DNA of 64,000 nt from Hyaloperonospora brassicae (GCA_947650285.1 CANTFL010001296.1:248001-312000), one strand, 5' to 3'. Counted from the stretch's first letter, positions 44,508-57,204 are shown. Notes: generated by a model not told the origin, from the letters alone. Program-made: numbers and translations.

Positions 44508-47500
44508 CTGCCATGATACCCGGCTGTTGTTTAATTTCGAATGTGATAGCAAGTCGAATGCGCTGGAAAGATGCTGCTGGTATGAAACTGCAGTGTAGAA
44601 GCCGGAGGGTTTGGAGTGTCGAGCTGTGAGTTTCACGGGCATAGCTGTCGAGACGTATTGCTATTGTCGTGATGTCAACAGGCTATAACGACGTCTGGCA
44701 AAGTCGAATAAAGGTTGCATCAACTTTTCTGAGATTTTGATACAACCAAATAGGGGCTACGAACCCAAGTGGCCGTCTGAGCTGCAATGTGAGAACAAAC
44801 GGGATGTACGGGCAAAGTCGAGGTTTTGCGCGCAATAAGATGACTGCGCGATAGCTGCTGAAAGGTATCGACCGTGGTGGATTGCAAGTGATCGAAGTTG
44901 CTAATTAAAGTCACCAAGAAACGCATATAAAAATGCTACAATACATAGTTCAGCGGACCGCTATTGAACGACGTTGATGTCGTCTCTCGATAGTTGTTGC
45001 AACACTAAACCTTGACCACTTCGCCAAGCTGGAATTTGTCGGTAGTGTCAACCGTCAAAATGAGAACAGTGCAATGCAATGCATGTCTTGTTTGTAACGA
45101 CCGTGCTTACTCGTGGCATGTAGTTGCCTATGATGCCAGTCACTTCACAACATAATCGCTCTTATTTATTGTCTCTGTAGGATCGACAGCAACGAAATGT
45201 TATGGAGAAACAACGCTACGTGTTTGCCATAGCAATGTGGATCCGAAATAATCGAGATGGAATTCACTCGAAAACAACCGACAGCTTTTTCCATCGTACG
45301 CAGTTTCTCGTGGATTAACATACGCAATGAGACGATGGTGGACTTGCCGCGTTTGTCGTTCACTCGTATCGATTCCGCGTCTTTCGCTGATGGTTATGAT
45401 AATCAAATGCTGGTGCCGCACACCACGCTCTCGTTTGGTTTGCCCGCGTCTCATCTTGTCCAGCAAACACTTGAAGTAAAGAGGCGCCTCTCAAATTGTT
45501 GATCTGCCCTGCACTACCATTGTAAGAAGTACGTCCGTCGGAACATTGTGCAGTACATGAATGCTTTCCTGAATAAAAGAGCGTGGCGTGCACACGTGAC
45601 TCTTGTACCAATTCGATAAATGAAGGATTGTAACGCGAGCGCAGCCCTCATCATAGAAGTATGCTTTTTGCTTGTGGCCCTCGCTCCTATCGTCACCGCT
45701 GGAGCGTCTACAATTGTACAAATTGCACTCACGCTAGCGGCTCAAGGATACTACCATAAGCTCCGCGACAACATCCGCCTCAGAAGTAGAAAGGCACTGT
45801 TGCAATCGACGCTATCACGAGACTCAGTTCTTATACTTCTTTGCTTAGGGCACTATGACCTACGTCGTATATAATGACCCAATGGTATGGCTTATCCAGT
45901 GCACTCTGTTTAGGTAACGACGACATACGAACCGCATCGACGTAAGCATACTTTATGTCGCACAGACATTGGGATCTCGAATTGCAGGCATGACGCTTGC
46001 TACATACCGGGACGACGAACGATATGATTTCTGAGTACTTTCATCAGACAGCTGACGGTAAACAATGATGGATATGTCTTTGACTACCGTCAGCGGGCTC
46101 ATAATTTACAACTACGAAGGGGATCATCACGTGCAGCAATGTTGTCTTTTGTCACACAGCATTGGGTCTGGTAGGTGCGATCCTTTCGTCTTTGCTTCAC
46201 ATACATTCGTTAACATCGTAGCATACAAAGTACATCTCAGCTCGAGCTGAAAACTGTGAATATGTGCAGGTACGACGCTTTTCTTTATCGAGTATTGTGC
46301 TCGAGTTAACCAAAAGAGCTTGGTATATTTGTCGCGATGAAGGTCGCTTTTAAACCACAGAAGTCAGGTGCTGGTCGATGTGTCGACCCGGTGTTCCGCT
46401 TATGACTACGGCTTTGAAGCCACCACTTTATGCACTCTTTTGTCGAACATCGATTCTTTGCTTTTAGGCGCACGGTAATCTGGATTGAACTAAATAGACT
46501 CCCGATAGTTTGACGTGATCTACCGCTTTCATCGTACATTGCATAGATGTATGGGTCGAATATGTGGACGAACAGCCGGATATTAGAAGTTTGCGAGTGC
46601 TGCTTCCGTCGATCCTTCCTCGTGTACACTGCAACGCACGGCCACATCAAGACGCGATTGATTTCAGCTTTTAGTGTGGCCATAGGGGATTTGTCAGGTC
46701 TGCATCGTACGAGTCCTGTTTCCAGATCTCTTCTTGAGATAGTGGCTTCACCAGCTAAAAATAATCGACATCATTTCCTTCTTCATCCTGGTGCAGAGCG
46801 TTGGTCATGTACTTTGTCAAATGCAAACTTGCTCACTCAAATCACGATTGAGTAAGCAATCAACGTTCTATGTCCTGCAAAGCACTGTCACAGACCGTCA
46901 GCATCGAGCCGTCCACGGCCAACATATATACGAAAGCACACAGGTCGTCGATGTGTGGCGACCGAGCGATCGAAAAAGCGCACGATACGATACTATTCCC
47001 AGCTTCGCAGACGCATCGACGACATTGGCGATAGCAATCATCAATGCACCAGTCATGCCTTGACTTGCAAGCAATGCGTGACTTACAACAACGTGCACCG
47101 AGCCGCAAACTACACTTTTATCCACAGCTTTCGAAAACAATGCACACTGTTGGTCTTGTACCTCAGCACGCTAACGAAGTAGACTTTTTGTCCAACAACA
47201 GTAGCCCAGTCGCAGCGTGTCATTGGTGGATAAAGAGCACGCACACAAGTCCGTCCATCTGCTTTCTCACGAACGCAAACGAGTCCGATCGAACGGTAGA
47301 AGTCGCACAGTATTTCTTGACCATTGACCTCAATTGCCAAAAGCTAAGCAAAAAACGACGTCGAGACTTCCGAGATAAGAAACGACTCGCTCATCAGTGA
47401 GGAGCGCTCTGGATGCTTATGTTGGCCCGAGCAGCTCGACAGCAACGTGCATACGTCTTCACGGGTTATCGCGCTGCTGTCACTGTACGTTGCTCGTCAT

Positions 47501-47583
47501 GCGTGGCATAATGTCCAATTGCTTTTTGATGATACTGTTCCCATATCGCTAACGGCTGTGACGACAATGTTGACTTTTGTATC
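44508..47583. other. Intergenic region, no convincing gene
   Basis: Both strands show only short overlapping frames. Two could be looked at: 45620-45874 (84 codons, one hydrophobic segment LLVALAPIVTAG) and 47044-47400 (118 codons, basic end KKRRRDFRDKKR). Neither has a recognisable domain or splice support. Confidence 0.4.
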
Positions 47584-49246
47584 ATGGTGCAGAAAAGTGG
47601 CTTTGGCTTGAGTGGCGGTCGGTACCAAACGCTGGTGAAGCCATTGGTGGCTGCTCCACCGCGCAAGTCTGCGTCCTTGGGGTCACGTCTCGGTCTTGCG
47701 ACGACCGAGACGAACAAACGGGCGCTCATTTATTCCACGAAAGCTCGGGTTCGTCGTGGAATTTGTCTGTACATTGCACAATGCTTTTCGTGTGTGGATG
47801 GGATGATGTAGAGGTAGTCAATGGAGACCTGAGTGCTGGACTGAGTGATGGGCTTGTTGTCGGGTGTGTCTGCAATTGGTGTGCAGAAGTTTGCAGCCTC
47901 GACGGCCACAATTGAGAATGTGGTGGCCAACCGCCCGATTGCATACTGGATCTTTGGCACAGCGGCGCTGGTCGGCGGCATGATTGCTGTTGGTGGTGCA
48001 ACACGTCTGACGAGGTCTGGGTTGTCCATGGTGCAATGGAAGCCACAGGGAAGCCTGCCGCCCCTGTCTCCGGACGAATGGGAAGCGCAGTTTGCTATTT
48101 ACAAGCAGTTCCCGGAGTATCAGCAGCGCCAGAATATGGTACGGCTCTGTAATGTGGCAATGGTCCGATGTCTTGTGCTGTTTCTGGAGCTGTTGGTGAT
48201 CGCGGCTGTGACGTGTGACGTAGACGGTGGAAGAGTTCAAGCGTATATTCTGGTGGGAGTACGGTCACCGAATGCTTGGCCGAACAGTGGGTCTCGTCTA
48301 CACTGTCCCGCTGGTTTACTTTATGCTCCGCAAGAAACTGCCAAGAGAGCTGTACAAGCGCTTTGGTGCTCTGTTTACGCTGGGTGCAACGCAGGGACTC
48401 GTAGGCTGGTGGATGGTACGCAGTGGGCTGGAGGACCATGGGAAGGAGCAGCTGGAGATGCGCAATGAAGTGCGCGTCAGCCCATACCGTCTTGCCACGC
48501 ACGTACGTCATTGCTTTTTTTCGCTGTAGCATTGACTCGTCGTCCGCTAGGTCGTCACACGTGCTCTGTGTTGTGGCTGCTTGTCGATTGTTTGGTGGTA
48601 GTTGGCGTTTGCATTCACGACGTTGGGCGTTCTCTTGTGGACGGGCTTTACGCTTGTAGCCCCTCCGTCGCACGTAGCAATGACGCGTGAGATCATCTCG
48701 CCCGACGTGCTGAAGCAAGTGACGCGCATTCGCAAGAACCTGGGTCGTGTCTCTACTGTTCTCGGCTACACGATCATCTCGGGGGCGTTTGTCGCAGGCA
48801 TTGATGCCGGGATGGCTTACAATACTTTTCCAAAGATGGACGGCCAGTGGATCCCGGACGACGTGTTTGTGATGGAGCCCAAGTACAGGAATTTTTTCGA
48901 GAACGTGCCACTCGTGCAGCTCGACCACCGCATCCTCGCACTGAGCACGCTCGCAGGCTTTACTGCTGTGTACGCAATGGCGCGTCGCCAGCACATTTGG
49001 AACCAACTGCCGCCACAGTCGCGTCACGCACTCAACATGGCCCTCGCTGCAGTCAGCGGTCAAGTGTTACTGGGCATCACGACGCTGGTCAACTGCGTGC
49101 CAATCCCGCTTGCTATCTCGCACCAATGCGGTGCGATTGTGCTGCTCACAGCCACGTTGTGGTCCCAGCACACGCTCAGTTTTGCCAAGCCACTCAAGAA
49201 AGCTGCAACAGCTGCACTGAAAGCTGCGCCAAAGCCGCTTGTGTAA
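47584..49246 (+). CDS. COX15: Heme A synthase COX15
   Basis: Four exons (47584-47748, 47887-48138, 48224-48502, 48602-49246; all GT-AG) give 446 residues. COX15 hydroxylates and oxidises the C8 methyl of heme O to make heme A for cytochrome c oxidase, in the mitochondrial inner membrane. Family landmarks: GGATRLTRSGLSMVQW, FWWEYGHRMLGRTVGLVY (heme-ligand His in the first half), SGAFVAGIDAGMAYNTFPKM, VQLDHRILA and ISHQCGA (heme-ligand His in the second half). The basic N-terminus without acidic residues in the first 40 looks like a targeting sequence. The first intron has a weaker donor (GTTCGT), so the exon 1 boundary is the least certain part. Confidence 0.9.
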
Positions 49247-49758
49247 GCCATGCAAAACGTCGTTTTGTCTGCTCTCGTGATAGAGCGAGAAGCAGTAGCG
49301 TTTGTGGATGCGTGTGATATAGCAGCCCCGCTAAAGAAGCTGCTACTAGTGCTACATGCAATGCAAGGTCTTTTGCTACCACGTTGAAGTGAACAAGTGG
49401 TGTGGTTGTGCATCATGGGTTCACAGCAACAACTTGTCCTGCTTTTGCGTTCGGAACTGAATATCTCGTGAGGGGCCATAAACGTGAACTGAACACATAC
49501 CAGAGGGGGACCACCTGAAGAGCGCTTTCGCTGATAATTAGTACTGAGATAACAACGACCCACAGCGACAAACTCACACCAGCACGAAAAATAAAAAATA
49601 ACGTCTTGATGGACGACTGCGGTAGGCTCTTCCTCTTCCCCTACTGCGCCCAGCGCTCTCTGTGCTGCTGTGTTGCCACGGCTAACCTTTGCACTGACAC
49701 TGTATCCCTATCTGTCTCGTTTGTCACTGCTCTAGCCACTGCAAGCGATCGCCGGGGC

Positions 49759-51315
49759 ATGTGGTCCATGATCAAAGAAGGGTACGAAGGTCTCGTGTGT
49801 ACAGTGATTCGCCCATTGAGGGCCCAATACGCCGCGTCGGAGCTCGGACCAAGGTACGCACAAATCGGAGGTGTTTCGGTGCAGCGCGTGGACCTCAAGC
49901 TCAAGAACCCAGCGGGCTTGACGCTCGAGTGCAGCTGGTGGAAGCCTTGCAAGTCCAAGACCGGACAAGCGGCTGAGCAGAAAGACGAGCGCCGTCCGTG
50001 TATTGTGGTGCTGCATGGCAACAGTTCCTGTCGGCTAGGCGCTCTTGAGATCGTCATGTATGCACTGCCAGCAGGTTTTACAGTCTTTGCACTGGATTTC
50101 AGTGGCTCCGGGCTGTCTGAAGGCAAGTACGTCTCGCTTGGGTACCATGAACAGACCGACATTGCCACGGCAGTGCAGTACGTAACCAAGACCAAAGAAG
50201 TGTCGAAGTTGTGTCTATGGGGACGCAGTATGGGAGCTGTCGCCGCATTATTTCATGCAGAGTCCGATTCGTTCGTGAGTGCGATGGTACTAGACTCGCC
50301 ATTCTCGAGTTTGCCAAAGCTAGCCACCGAGTTAGTCGAAGATGGCAAGCTTGGCGTGCCGAAGATTGCAGTGAGGCTCGTCATGCGACTCATACGACGC
50401 GATATCAAGAAGCGGGCAAAGTTTGACATGTTCAAGTTGAAGCCGATCGCCAAGATTAACAAGTGCACGGTTCCTGCTTTCTTTGTGGTGGGCTTGCAAG
50501 ACGAGTTGGTTGGTCCACACCACGTTGAAGCGCTATATAGGCTTCACGGCGGCCCGAATCAGTTGTTCAAGTTCCCAGGCGGCCACAACAGTCCGCGCCC
50601 ATTCAACTTTTTTATCCAAGCGTTGCAGTTTTTGCGAGTAATGGTAGGACTGATGCCGTTGCCAGACGATCTGTCGACATTTGATTTGCCGCCAGCACAA
50701 CGACGGCAAACGCGATCGAAAACATTGGATAAAAAGGTGCCTCCCGTGCGCTACAGATCATCGCGGGTATACAAGAATCCACTAGAGCTAGGTGTTTCGA
50801 TTGAGGTTGTGCACAAGATGTCGGTCAAGGAGCTGAAGCTGTGTATCGATCGTGCTGGATACAGCGATGTTACGTGTATTGAGAAACGTGACATGGTTGA
50901 TCTCGTTCTCAAGCTGTACGCTCGATACAGACGATCCAGCAAGCAAGCAACAAACGGCAGCCAGCGACCTGCAGCAATGTCGTTACCGTCAGCAGAAGGG
51001 ACTGGTATTATCTTGAGCAACAAAGCAGCTTCCGTACCAGACTCGACCGAGAGCAAATTAGCATTGCCGACCATTTCTCATGCCGTCGTTTCTACCGAAG
51101 CAGAAGAAAGCTCGCCTACACCAAGGGGTCGCTGTTGTAGTGAAGGATGTGTTTCTGCTGGTAATGCACGTGCAACAGCGACATCAGATTCAGCGACGCT
51201 GGCTGCTCCGATAAAGAGTACCACATCAAGCATGATATCTGACGCGGAATTGGATCGGCGCTTAAGTATTGATCGGTCGAGTGACGCGTCGGATGCGGAC
51301 GAGTCTGCAAAGTAG
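49759..51315 (+). CDS. Alpha/beta-hydrolase (S33-like) with C-terminal SAP-like domain
   Basis: A single exon of 518 residues. The hydrolase fold covers residues 40-300: oxyanion-hole HGNSS near 86, nucleophile elbow GRSMG with Ser157, Asp248 in LQDEL and His276 in GGHNSPRP complete the triad. A basic linker and a helix-loop-helix module follow at about 355-400 (MSVKELKLCIDRAGYSDVTCIEKRDMV is the extent; key features are KEL, AGY and CIEKRDMV), resembling SAP or the ARMET C-terminal domain. The tail is Ser/Thr-rich and low complexity. Substrate unknown. ATG 49759 (MWSMIKEGYEG) was preferred; the frame is open from ATG 49609, giving 568 residues with a Cys-rich, less protein-like start. Confidence 0.8.
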   Translation: MWSMIKEGYEGLVCTVIRPLRAQYAASELGPRYAQIGGVSVQRVDLKLKNPAGLTLECSWWKPCKSKTGQAAEQKDERRPCIVVLHGNSSCRLGALEIVMYALPAGFTVFALDFSGSGLSEGKYVSLGYHEQTDIATAVQYVTKTKEVSKLCLWGRSMGAVAALFHAESDSFVSAMVLDSPFSSLPKLATELVEDGKLGVPKIAVRLVMRLIRRDIKKRAKFDMFKLKPIAKINKCTVPAFFVVGLQDELVGPHHVEALYRLHGGPNQLFKFPGGHNSPRPFNFFIQALQFLRVMVGLMPLPDDLSTFDLPPAQRRQTRSKTLDKKVPPVRYRSSRVYKNPLELGVSIEVVHKMSVKELKLCIDRAGYSDVTCIEKRDMVDLVLKLYARYRRSSKQATNGSQRPAAMSLPSAEGTGIILSNKAASVPDSTESKLALPTISHAVVSTEAEESSPTPRGRCCSEGCVSAGNARATATSDSATLAAPIKSTTSSMISDAELDRRLSIDRSSDASDADESAK

Positions 51316-53324
51316 CAGGTGTGCAGGCAGCCGTCAATATGTCACTAAGCTGTATGCAGTTGTGACAAATGACGCTCGTGTTCAACCGCTCAAGACCCCA
51401 TTGATCGTCGATTCGATATAACAAGAGATTGTGAGATCGTAGGTATTAGTGCTGCAGTTTTCGGAGCCATTTTATGCCGAACCGAGCGCCTGCCTTCTAT
51501 AATATATCGGATGGGAACAAGCGTCCCATTGAATCGGGGTTTGCTTGCCTGTTCCTTGGAATAGGCACTTTATTTGCATTGAGCTTGTTGGATGAAGCTA
51601 TAGCTTTTGGCGTGAAGAACACGTTGATTGCAGGCTTTCTGCACATGTACTTGTCGTTTGCCATGAATGTGAGAATGTACCTGTCGATGCCCATTGCCCC
51701 ACTTTGTAGACACAGACAACAACCTGACAACTGGCTTGCTCAAATCCAAGAGTACAAATTGTACCGTGTACAGCAAATAATACAACTGACTACACGATGT
51801 CTGATCGAGCGATTACCCGCCAGTGCTGACGCCAAGAAGTGCGAAGAAAGAACTAGCGGTTGGCTATTCAGTTGATCAAAAGACACGATCATTGTGAAGC
51901 TACCACTGCTCCCATGAGGGACAAAGTGCATGCATGCAGAAATAGCAGAAGGAAAGAAAAGTTCCAAAGGTGTCAATGATCTATCGCGTGGACAATCAAA
52001 AGATTTCCATCTACGAAAATGGCCATTGCAAACATATCGCAGGCTTCATCTTCATGAACAGGAAAACATGCAAGCGAGCAGCTCAACGATATACATTCTC
52101 TTCATTTGACTCCACCGTGTCGTGTTCAAGTTTTTACGTCATTTACAATCTCCACAGAATGCACTGTCAGTCGCACACGCTGTCAGTCGCACACAACACG
52201 CCATTTTTCTACTACCTGAAGGCTGGCAAGTGTTCAAAGGCAGCACAACTCGGAAGGCCAGCTGTTCGTAGGTCGTTTACTGGTAGTTTGCTACTGCTCC
52301 TGCGTAAGAAACCGATGAAACCTTCTCTATTCGATATGGACAACACGAATCCCCGACGTGGGCACGACACGTAAGCAGGTAGCAAACGCCATTTGCTTCT
52401 ATCAGCAGATGCAAAGCATATCGACGAGAACAACAGATGCTAGTCTTGTACATGTGTGAGGTGGGACAGGTACATGCTCATTCGCGCATGAGCGAGTCAT
52501 ACCATAGTTAGCCTCGCACCACCACCAACTCGATGACGAGATGACTTTACGCTACCGGCGAAAGTCTGTACTTGAGTAACCCAAACACGGTCAACACGTA
52601 CTTTCGCTACGCGGGATAACCGCTGCAGCAGTTAAACGAGAGTGTTCACGTCGCTGGGCTAATTTGACGGGGAAGGGTACTAACTACATGCATCGAAAGC
52701 ACTGCTGCGGTGGATTCAACTTCCTTGACGGCGATCTCAACTACGCACGACCGTCGACGCTGGTTTATTACAGTGTCTGGAGAGTGCTGGCGTCTCAAAG
52801 CACAAAAGTGATAGTGCGAGTCGACACTGTGGTAATCGATCAGCTGTCGTGACGATTCGGCCAAGAGCGTGGTACGAACAAAAGACTGTTGCAGCGTCGT
52901 GCACGTGATTCTGCAAGTAGCGTCCCACGACGATAGATGGTGGTACTGCCGCACGTCTTATTAACGCACAGTTTCTTATAACTTTTTTCCTGAAGTGAGA
53001 CGTGGATAGCATACTTGCCCTCCCCACGCCACTGTCTTCCACTTGGACAAGCCCACACACACAGGCGCATGTCGACAGCTGGAATGGGCAACGAGTGTCT
53101 ATTCCATTGCAAGTTGGTTTTGAGTCGAGCAGACTCGAAGAACCGGGTGTTGAAATGGTTTCGGAAAGTCCAGACCGCGTTTTTCCAGCGACGGCCTTTA
53201 TGCTACAGGCGTCCGCGTTCTTCGCTCTATAGTTTTTCAGCCGTCACTTTGTTCGCTACAACTACGAAACGTTCTGTCGTATCCGTTAGATGGCGTGTGA
53301 GGATATAATGGGGAGGCAGCCTCG
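51316..53324. other. Intergenic region with one possible membrane-protein fragment
   Basis: The only notable frame is 51474-51875 (listed separately). Another at 51970-52374 (134 codons, hydrophobic SLLLLLRKK near the end) has no recognisable domain. The rest shows nothing. Confidence 0.4.
51474..51875 (+). CDS. Uncertain 133-codon membrane-protein fragment
   Basis: It starts at ATG 51474 and has one clear hydrophobic stretch (GFACLFLGIGTLFALSLL) followed by a second weaker one. The first half faintly resembles the N-terminus of GOT1-like Golgi membrane proteins, but spacing of the conserved Gly-Asn differs and the second half does not match. It may be a gene relic. Confidence 0.2.
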   Translation: MPNRAPAFYNISDGNKRPIESGFACLFLGIGTLFALSLLDEAIAFGVKNTLIAGFLHMYLSFAMNVRMYLSMPIAPLCRHRQQPDNWLAQIQEYKLYRVQQIIQLTTRCLIERLPASADAKKCEERTSGWLFS

Positions 53325-53334
53325 TTCATTCTCC
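53325..53334 (+). promoter_or_regulatory. Oomycete-type initiator
   Basis: TTCATTCTCC fits the oomycete initiator consensus YTCANTYY and lies 85 bases before the ATG of the next gene, within a pyrimidine-rich leader. Confidence 0.45.
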
Positions 53335-53418
53335 AACTTACTCTCCTAACTTGCGGCGAAAGGAAAAGGATTTGCACGCATTCTCGCGCCTTTACTCACT
53401 CTTCTCTCCTTCTAACGC

Positions 53419-54774
53419 ATGGAGGGGTTCTTGATTCGCGTACCACTGGAAGCCTGCTTTCCCGACACGTATCCTGACGGGCCACAGACTTCGAGAGCTG
53501 ATGCCAGCAGATCCGTCTCCTCGCGAGCGCTCTACTATGTACTTGAAGAAGGGTATTTGCGCGGCTACGACACACCAAACAGCGTCCGCGAGCCGGTTGA
53601 AAGTCTCCAGTTAACCGCTCATCGTATCGAGGTCAATGTCATGTACTCGCTCAACATATTCGAGATCAAAGCGCAAGTCGTTACCGTCCATCCATCGCAA
53701 CAACCTGTCAATAATTCGTTGAGATCGGACAGCATCGATGACGACGATCGATGTACCACTACCACCACAGCCACTCAGGTGACTTCGACAGCACTGTGCG
53801 CGTCCCCGACGACGAGTCCATCACCTCAGGGCGTGATATGTGGAAACTACCACACTGTGTTTTTTGCAGCAAACGGCGACCTGGTCAAGAAATGGTCCTT
53901 GAAGCTGCTCAACTGGAATCGTCATGTCTTTGGACCTTCCACTGACCACAACGAAGCAGAACTGAAGCAGTCTAATGTGGAACTAATGCAGTCGTTGCAA
54001 GTCGTGAACGCTGCGAACCGATTTCTGAGACCCATTGACGTCATGACAATGCCCGAGGAGAGCATAGTGGCAGAAGACATGGCACTAACAGCAGCAACGT
54101 CACTTGGGAGTAGCCAAGTACGCTCTACTCCGGCGCCTGTCTACGTGTCAACGCTTGCCAGTAGCCCAAGTAAGCATCCGGCAGCCGAAACAGGTCCAGG
54201 TATCGACTCGAGCTCAGATAAGCCTTCTGACTGGACCATGCAGCCTCTTAGTTCGTGGTGGCCAACCCCGTTTGGACGTCACCGGAAGGTGTCGTCCTAC
54301 TCTCTCAGGTGTTGATCCACATAGACCCGACTTGTTCATTGACCAGCAACCAACTGCAATAAACACTCTTTGTATGCTACCTCGTCTTTACAAGAACACA
54401 AGCAGCTATTCAGTCACTGCAAGATACACACTTGAGGTCTCCAGCTTCACTGTCTCGTGTTGATCCAGCATCCGTGCGATAAAACAGCAGCAAGTCTGTA
54501 CATTCGAGCATACAAAGCGGTCGTGGACGCAGTAGAACTTGTTCTTGGACATGAGCAAGGGCAATCGTCAATGCGACGACTTGCAGCCATGACTCTTGCT
54601 ACAATGTCATCGACGCTTGAGCTGCATTCACCGATATTGCATCATGAGGTGGGAACACGAGAGCGCGCAGAGGTTGCCGAGCAGCTTGTAGGCACTCATT
54701 ACCAGCATCCATGCTTTCGAAGAATGCGTCGCACAGAACGTGTGCATACACACCAGCACGCTTTTCCTACCTGA
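53419..54774 (+). CDS. Unrecognised protein, two exons proposed
   Basis: Proposed exons 53419-54288 and 54469-54774 (AAG|GTGTCG..CCAG) give 391 residues. If not spliced, exon 1 continues to a stop at 54315 (298 residues). The N-terminal 100 residues look like a globular domain (FLIRVPLEACFPD, LYYVLEEGYLRGY, MYSLNIFEIKAQVVTV), followed by a Ser/Thr-rich linker, a second block (GNYHTVFFAANGDLVKKWSLK) and a helical end in exon 2 (LYIRAYKAVVDAVELVLGHE). I do not recognise a family. The initiator-like site upstream and coding-like composition support a real gene. Confidence 0.45.
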
Positions 54775-55097
54775 CACCTTGGCGCCTCTGTCTACCTTGG
54801 CTGAATCGCTGTCGTCAATTACCGGTCGGCCGTTTCCACTTGTTTAGTGTAGCGAAAACGACAGAAAACCAGATCTGAAACCGTAACCAGGTTTTTAGTC
54901 ACCTTTGCATGCTACCTGCTTGTTACAAACAAGCGTAAGCTTACCTCCAGTGACTGAAGCCGGTAGAATCCTGGTTCAGATTCACTCGAAGTTGATCGAT
55001 GGAGACTCGGTGGTCGATGACTACCAAAGTAAAACGAACACACGTTGTCGCCTTCCTTCTTGCTCGCGTTGCAGTAACCTCCTGCGTCGATCAAACC

Positions 55098-57071
55098 CTA
55101 GCGCGGCATGTAGACATTTCCAAAGATATCTGGGCTCTCTCGCACAAGGTCCCAGACCCATGGCTCGTCATTTCTCGGATCATAGGAAATCAACGGGAAG
55201 TCGTACGGCAGTGTCATCAACTTCGTAGATGAGTTCCCCCACACTGCAGTAGCAGCAGCAGCCCTACTGCCCATCGTGACAAGACGTGGCCGCGCTTCAT
55301 CGCAGTTTAGGCGCCCTATAATCGGTGGTAGGAACATCACGCCGAGCTCATACGACCGGATCATGAACTGCGTCTTGTTCTTCTGGAGCGTGCCCCACGC
55401 AGCTTTACTCAAGTTCGAGCTGGTCAAGATAGCCCAATCCAGCTCTCCAGATTCTTCTTCGCTTGGATTGAATCGAGCGTACGACTTGATGTGCGGCATC
55501 GCATTTTGCCGGTGAAAAGCTGGCGGTGGAGACCATTTTCGAAGGTACTTGTGCAAAAAAGGTTTCATGTTTTTGAGCGGGCACGGAATGGATCGTCCTG
55601 CTTTCCATCCTTCAAGTGAATTTTGCTGCGAGTATCAAAACGATACAACTTAGACAGCCAGATGTATCTAGTGTTCGTATGCTATATCGTACCACATCCT
55701 TAACTGAAGGCCAAATTATATGAAGTGCTTGAACAGGCATGGACGTCGGGGATACATTCTTCTTCCCTGGCAAAAAGCTTTCTGCAAACTCTCCGAAGAG
55801 CCACTTTTCGTCAACAGAGCCTAGGCTTGAAAACTAAAAGGATCCACGAGCGTAAGTGCTGCAGCCGTGACAAACGATACATCGGGTGGACGTACCTGAC
55901 AAACTAACGGGTTGTCTGTCTGAGGAACTTTGTACATCTTCAGTAGACTACAGTAAGCAAAATGAAAAAAACGCAATGAGATACGGTCTTTTGCTCAATG
56001 CAAATGAGTGCAAACATACTTGCGCACGCGGAGATGCCCGTACTTCTCCATGTCTGTTGAGCAGACACCAGGACACACCATTTAGGCACCTAGCCAAATC
56101 AAATTAATATCTGCATCCATCGCACTACCTTTGCCTTTGTGCACTCCTGGTACTGACGGGACCAATGCCACCGTCGCTGTCGAGAAATCAAAGCGCCGCA
56201 GTTCGTTGCAAAACAAACGAACGTGCCCGCCAAGAGACGATAAATAATGGACCAAGTTGTCCCCAAAATCAGCACCACCAGCGTTTTTCACACCAGCTCG
56301 TTCCTCCTCCTCTTCATCGTTACAATCCCCAATCACCTTCAGACCAAAATCCTGGTACCACACCCCCTGCGTCTTGGAGTGCCAGTCGTCTGGTAAAAAG
56401 TTGGCAGTAAAGATCGCGACCCGCACCTTCTCCGCGTACAGCGCCACGATCATCTTGGTATGGTGCGTGCCGTACGGGATCGGCAACGGTGGAGCCACAG
56501 GCGTTACGTTGGTATACTCGCGACATTCTTTCATCATTCTACACGACAGCTCAACCAGAAAGAAGCAAAGCAACGAGCAGCAACATGTGAGAAACCCACC
56601 GCCTCAAGCCAATCCAAACCAGCACTAGCAGCACGCACGAAAGACGTGGACGTACCCATGTCGATCTCTCTCGCCGTGCACCAGCAGCACGGGCACTTGC
56701 CTCAGTCGCGGACACTCGGAGAAGAGCCACGGCAGGTCAAACATGTAATTGGTCAGCAGGCACTGAAAGAACGGTCCCTCCAGGAGGTTTTTTAGGCTCT
56801 TGGCGTGCACTGGTAGCATCAGAAGAATCACAAGAGACAAAGAGGCTAAGCAGACGAAGTCGCAAAAGAGAGAGACAGAGACGCGTTAACGAATCGCTCG
56901 TTTCGCACCGTTGTGAGTCGCTAGCGCGGGCTGGAGCGGAGAGAGGTAGAAACCGAGTTCTCCAATGCGTTCATCAGTAGACGGGACCGCATCGGCGTGA
57001 CGCGCGTCCGTCGTCGCGCGTTTCGGCCGCTTCAGTGCGCGCGCCGTGTCCGCCATCAAGTTGAAGCGCAA
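55098..57071 (-). CDS. TDP1: Tyrosyl-DNA phosphodiesterase 1
   Basis: Seven exons (57071-56909, 56809-56656, 56538-56129, 56053-56020, 55947-55896, 55833-55693, 55625-55098) splice in frame to 493 residues. TDP1 is a phospholipase-D-superfamily nuclear enzyme that removes topoisomerase I peptides and other adducts from DNA 3' ends. Both HKN motifs are present: THHTKMIV (with TANF and DWHSKTQGVW nearby) and PHIKSY followed by SSNLSKAAWG. The FSSLGS, IRSYELGV and PWVWD landmarks also match. The N-terminus is short and lacks the long disordered tail of the human protein. ATG 57056 is a possible alternative start. It is divergent from MED8. Confidence 0.9.
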
Positions 57072-57204
57072 AACGGTCTCGTAATTTACCGAGCTCGCCT
57101 TTAGATTTCGAACGTAACGCTGTTAGGTTTGAAACGAGAGGTTGGTGTGGAGATGGTGTGGAGATGGTGTGGACACGCAACCAGTGAGCACGGTCGTGTT
57201 TGGC
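57072..57204. promoter_or_regulatory. Divergent promoter between TDP1 and MED8
   Basis: Only 133 bases separate the two start codons. A tandem GTGTGGAGATG repeat lies at about 57142-57170. It must hold both 5' leaders and transcription starts unless one lies inside the other gene. Confidence 0.5.

Noticed and set aside
48095..49063. 322-codon open frame on the minus strand
   Set aside because: It lies opposite the COX15 exons and introns and shows no protein features.
51474..51875. Firm call as GOT1
   Set aside because: Only one hydrophobic stretch resembles the family, spacing around the conserved Gly-Asn is wrong, and no further exons were found.
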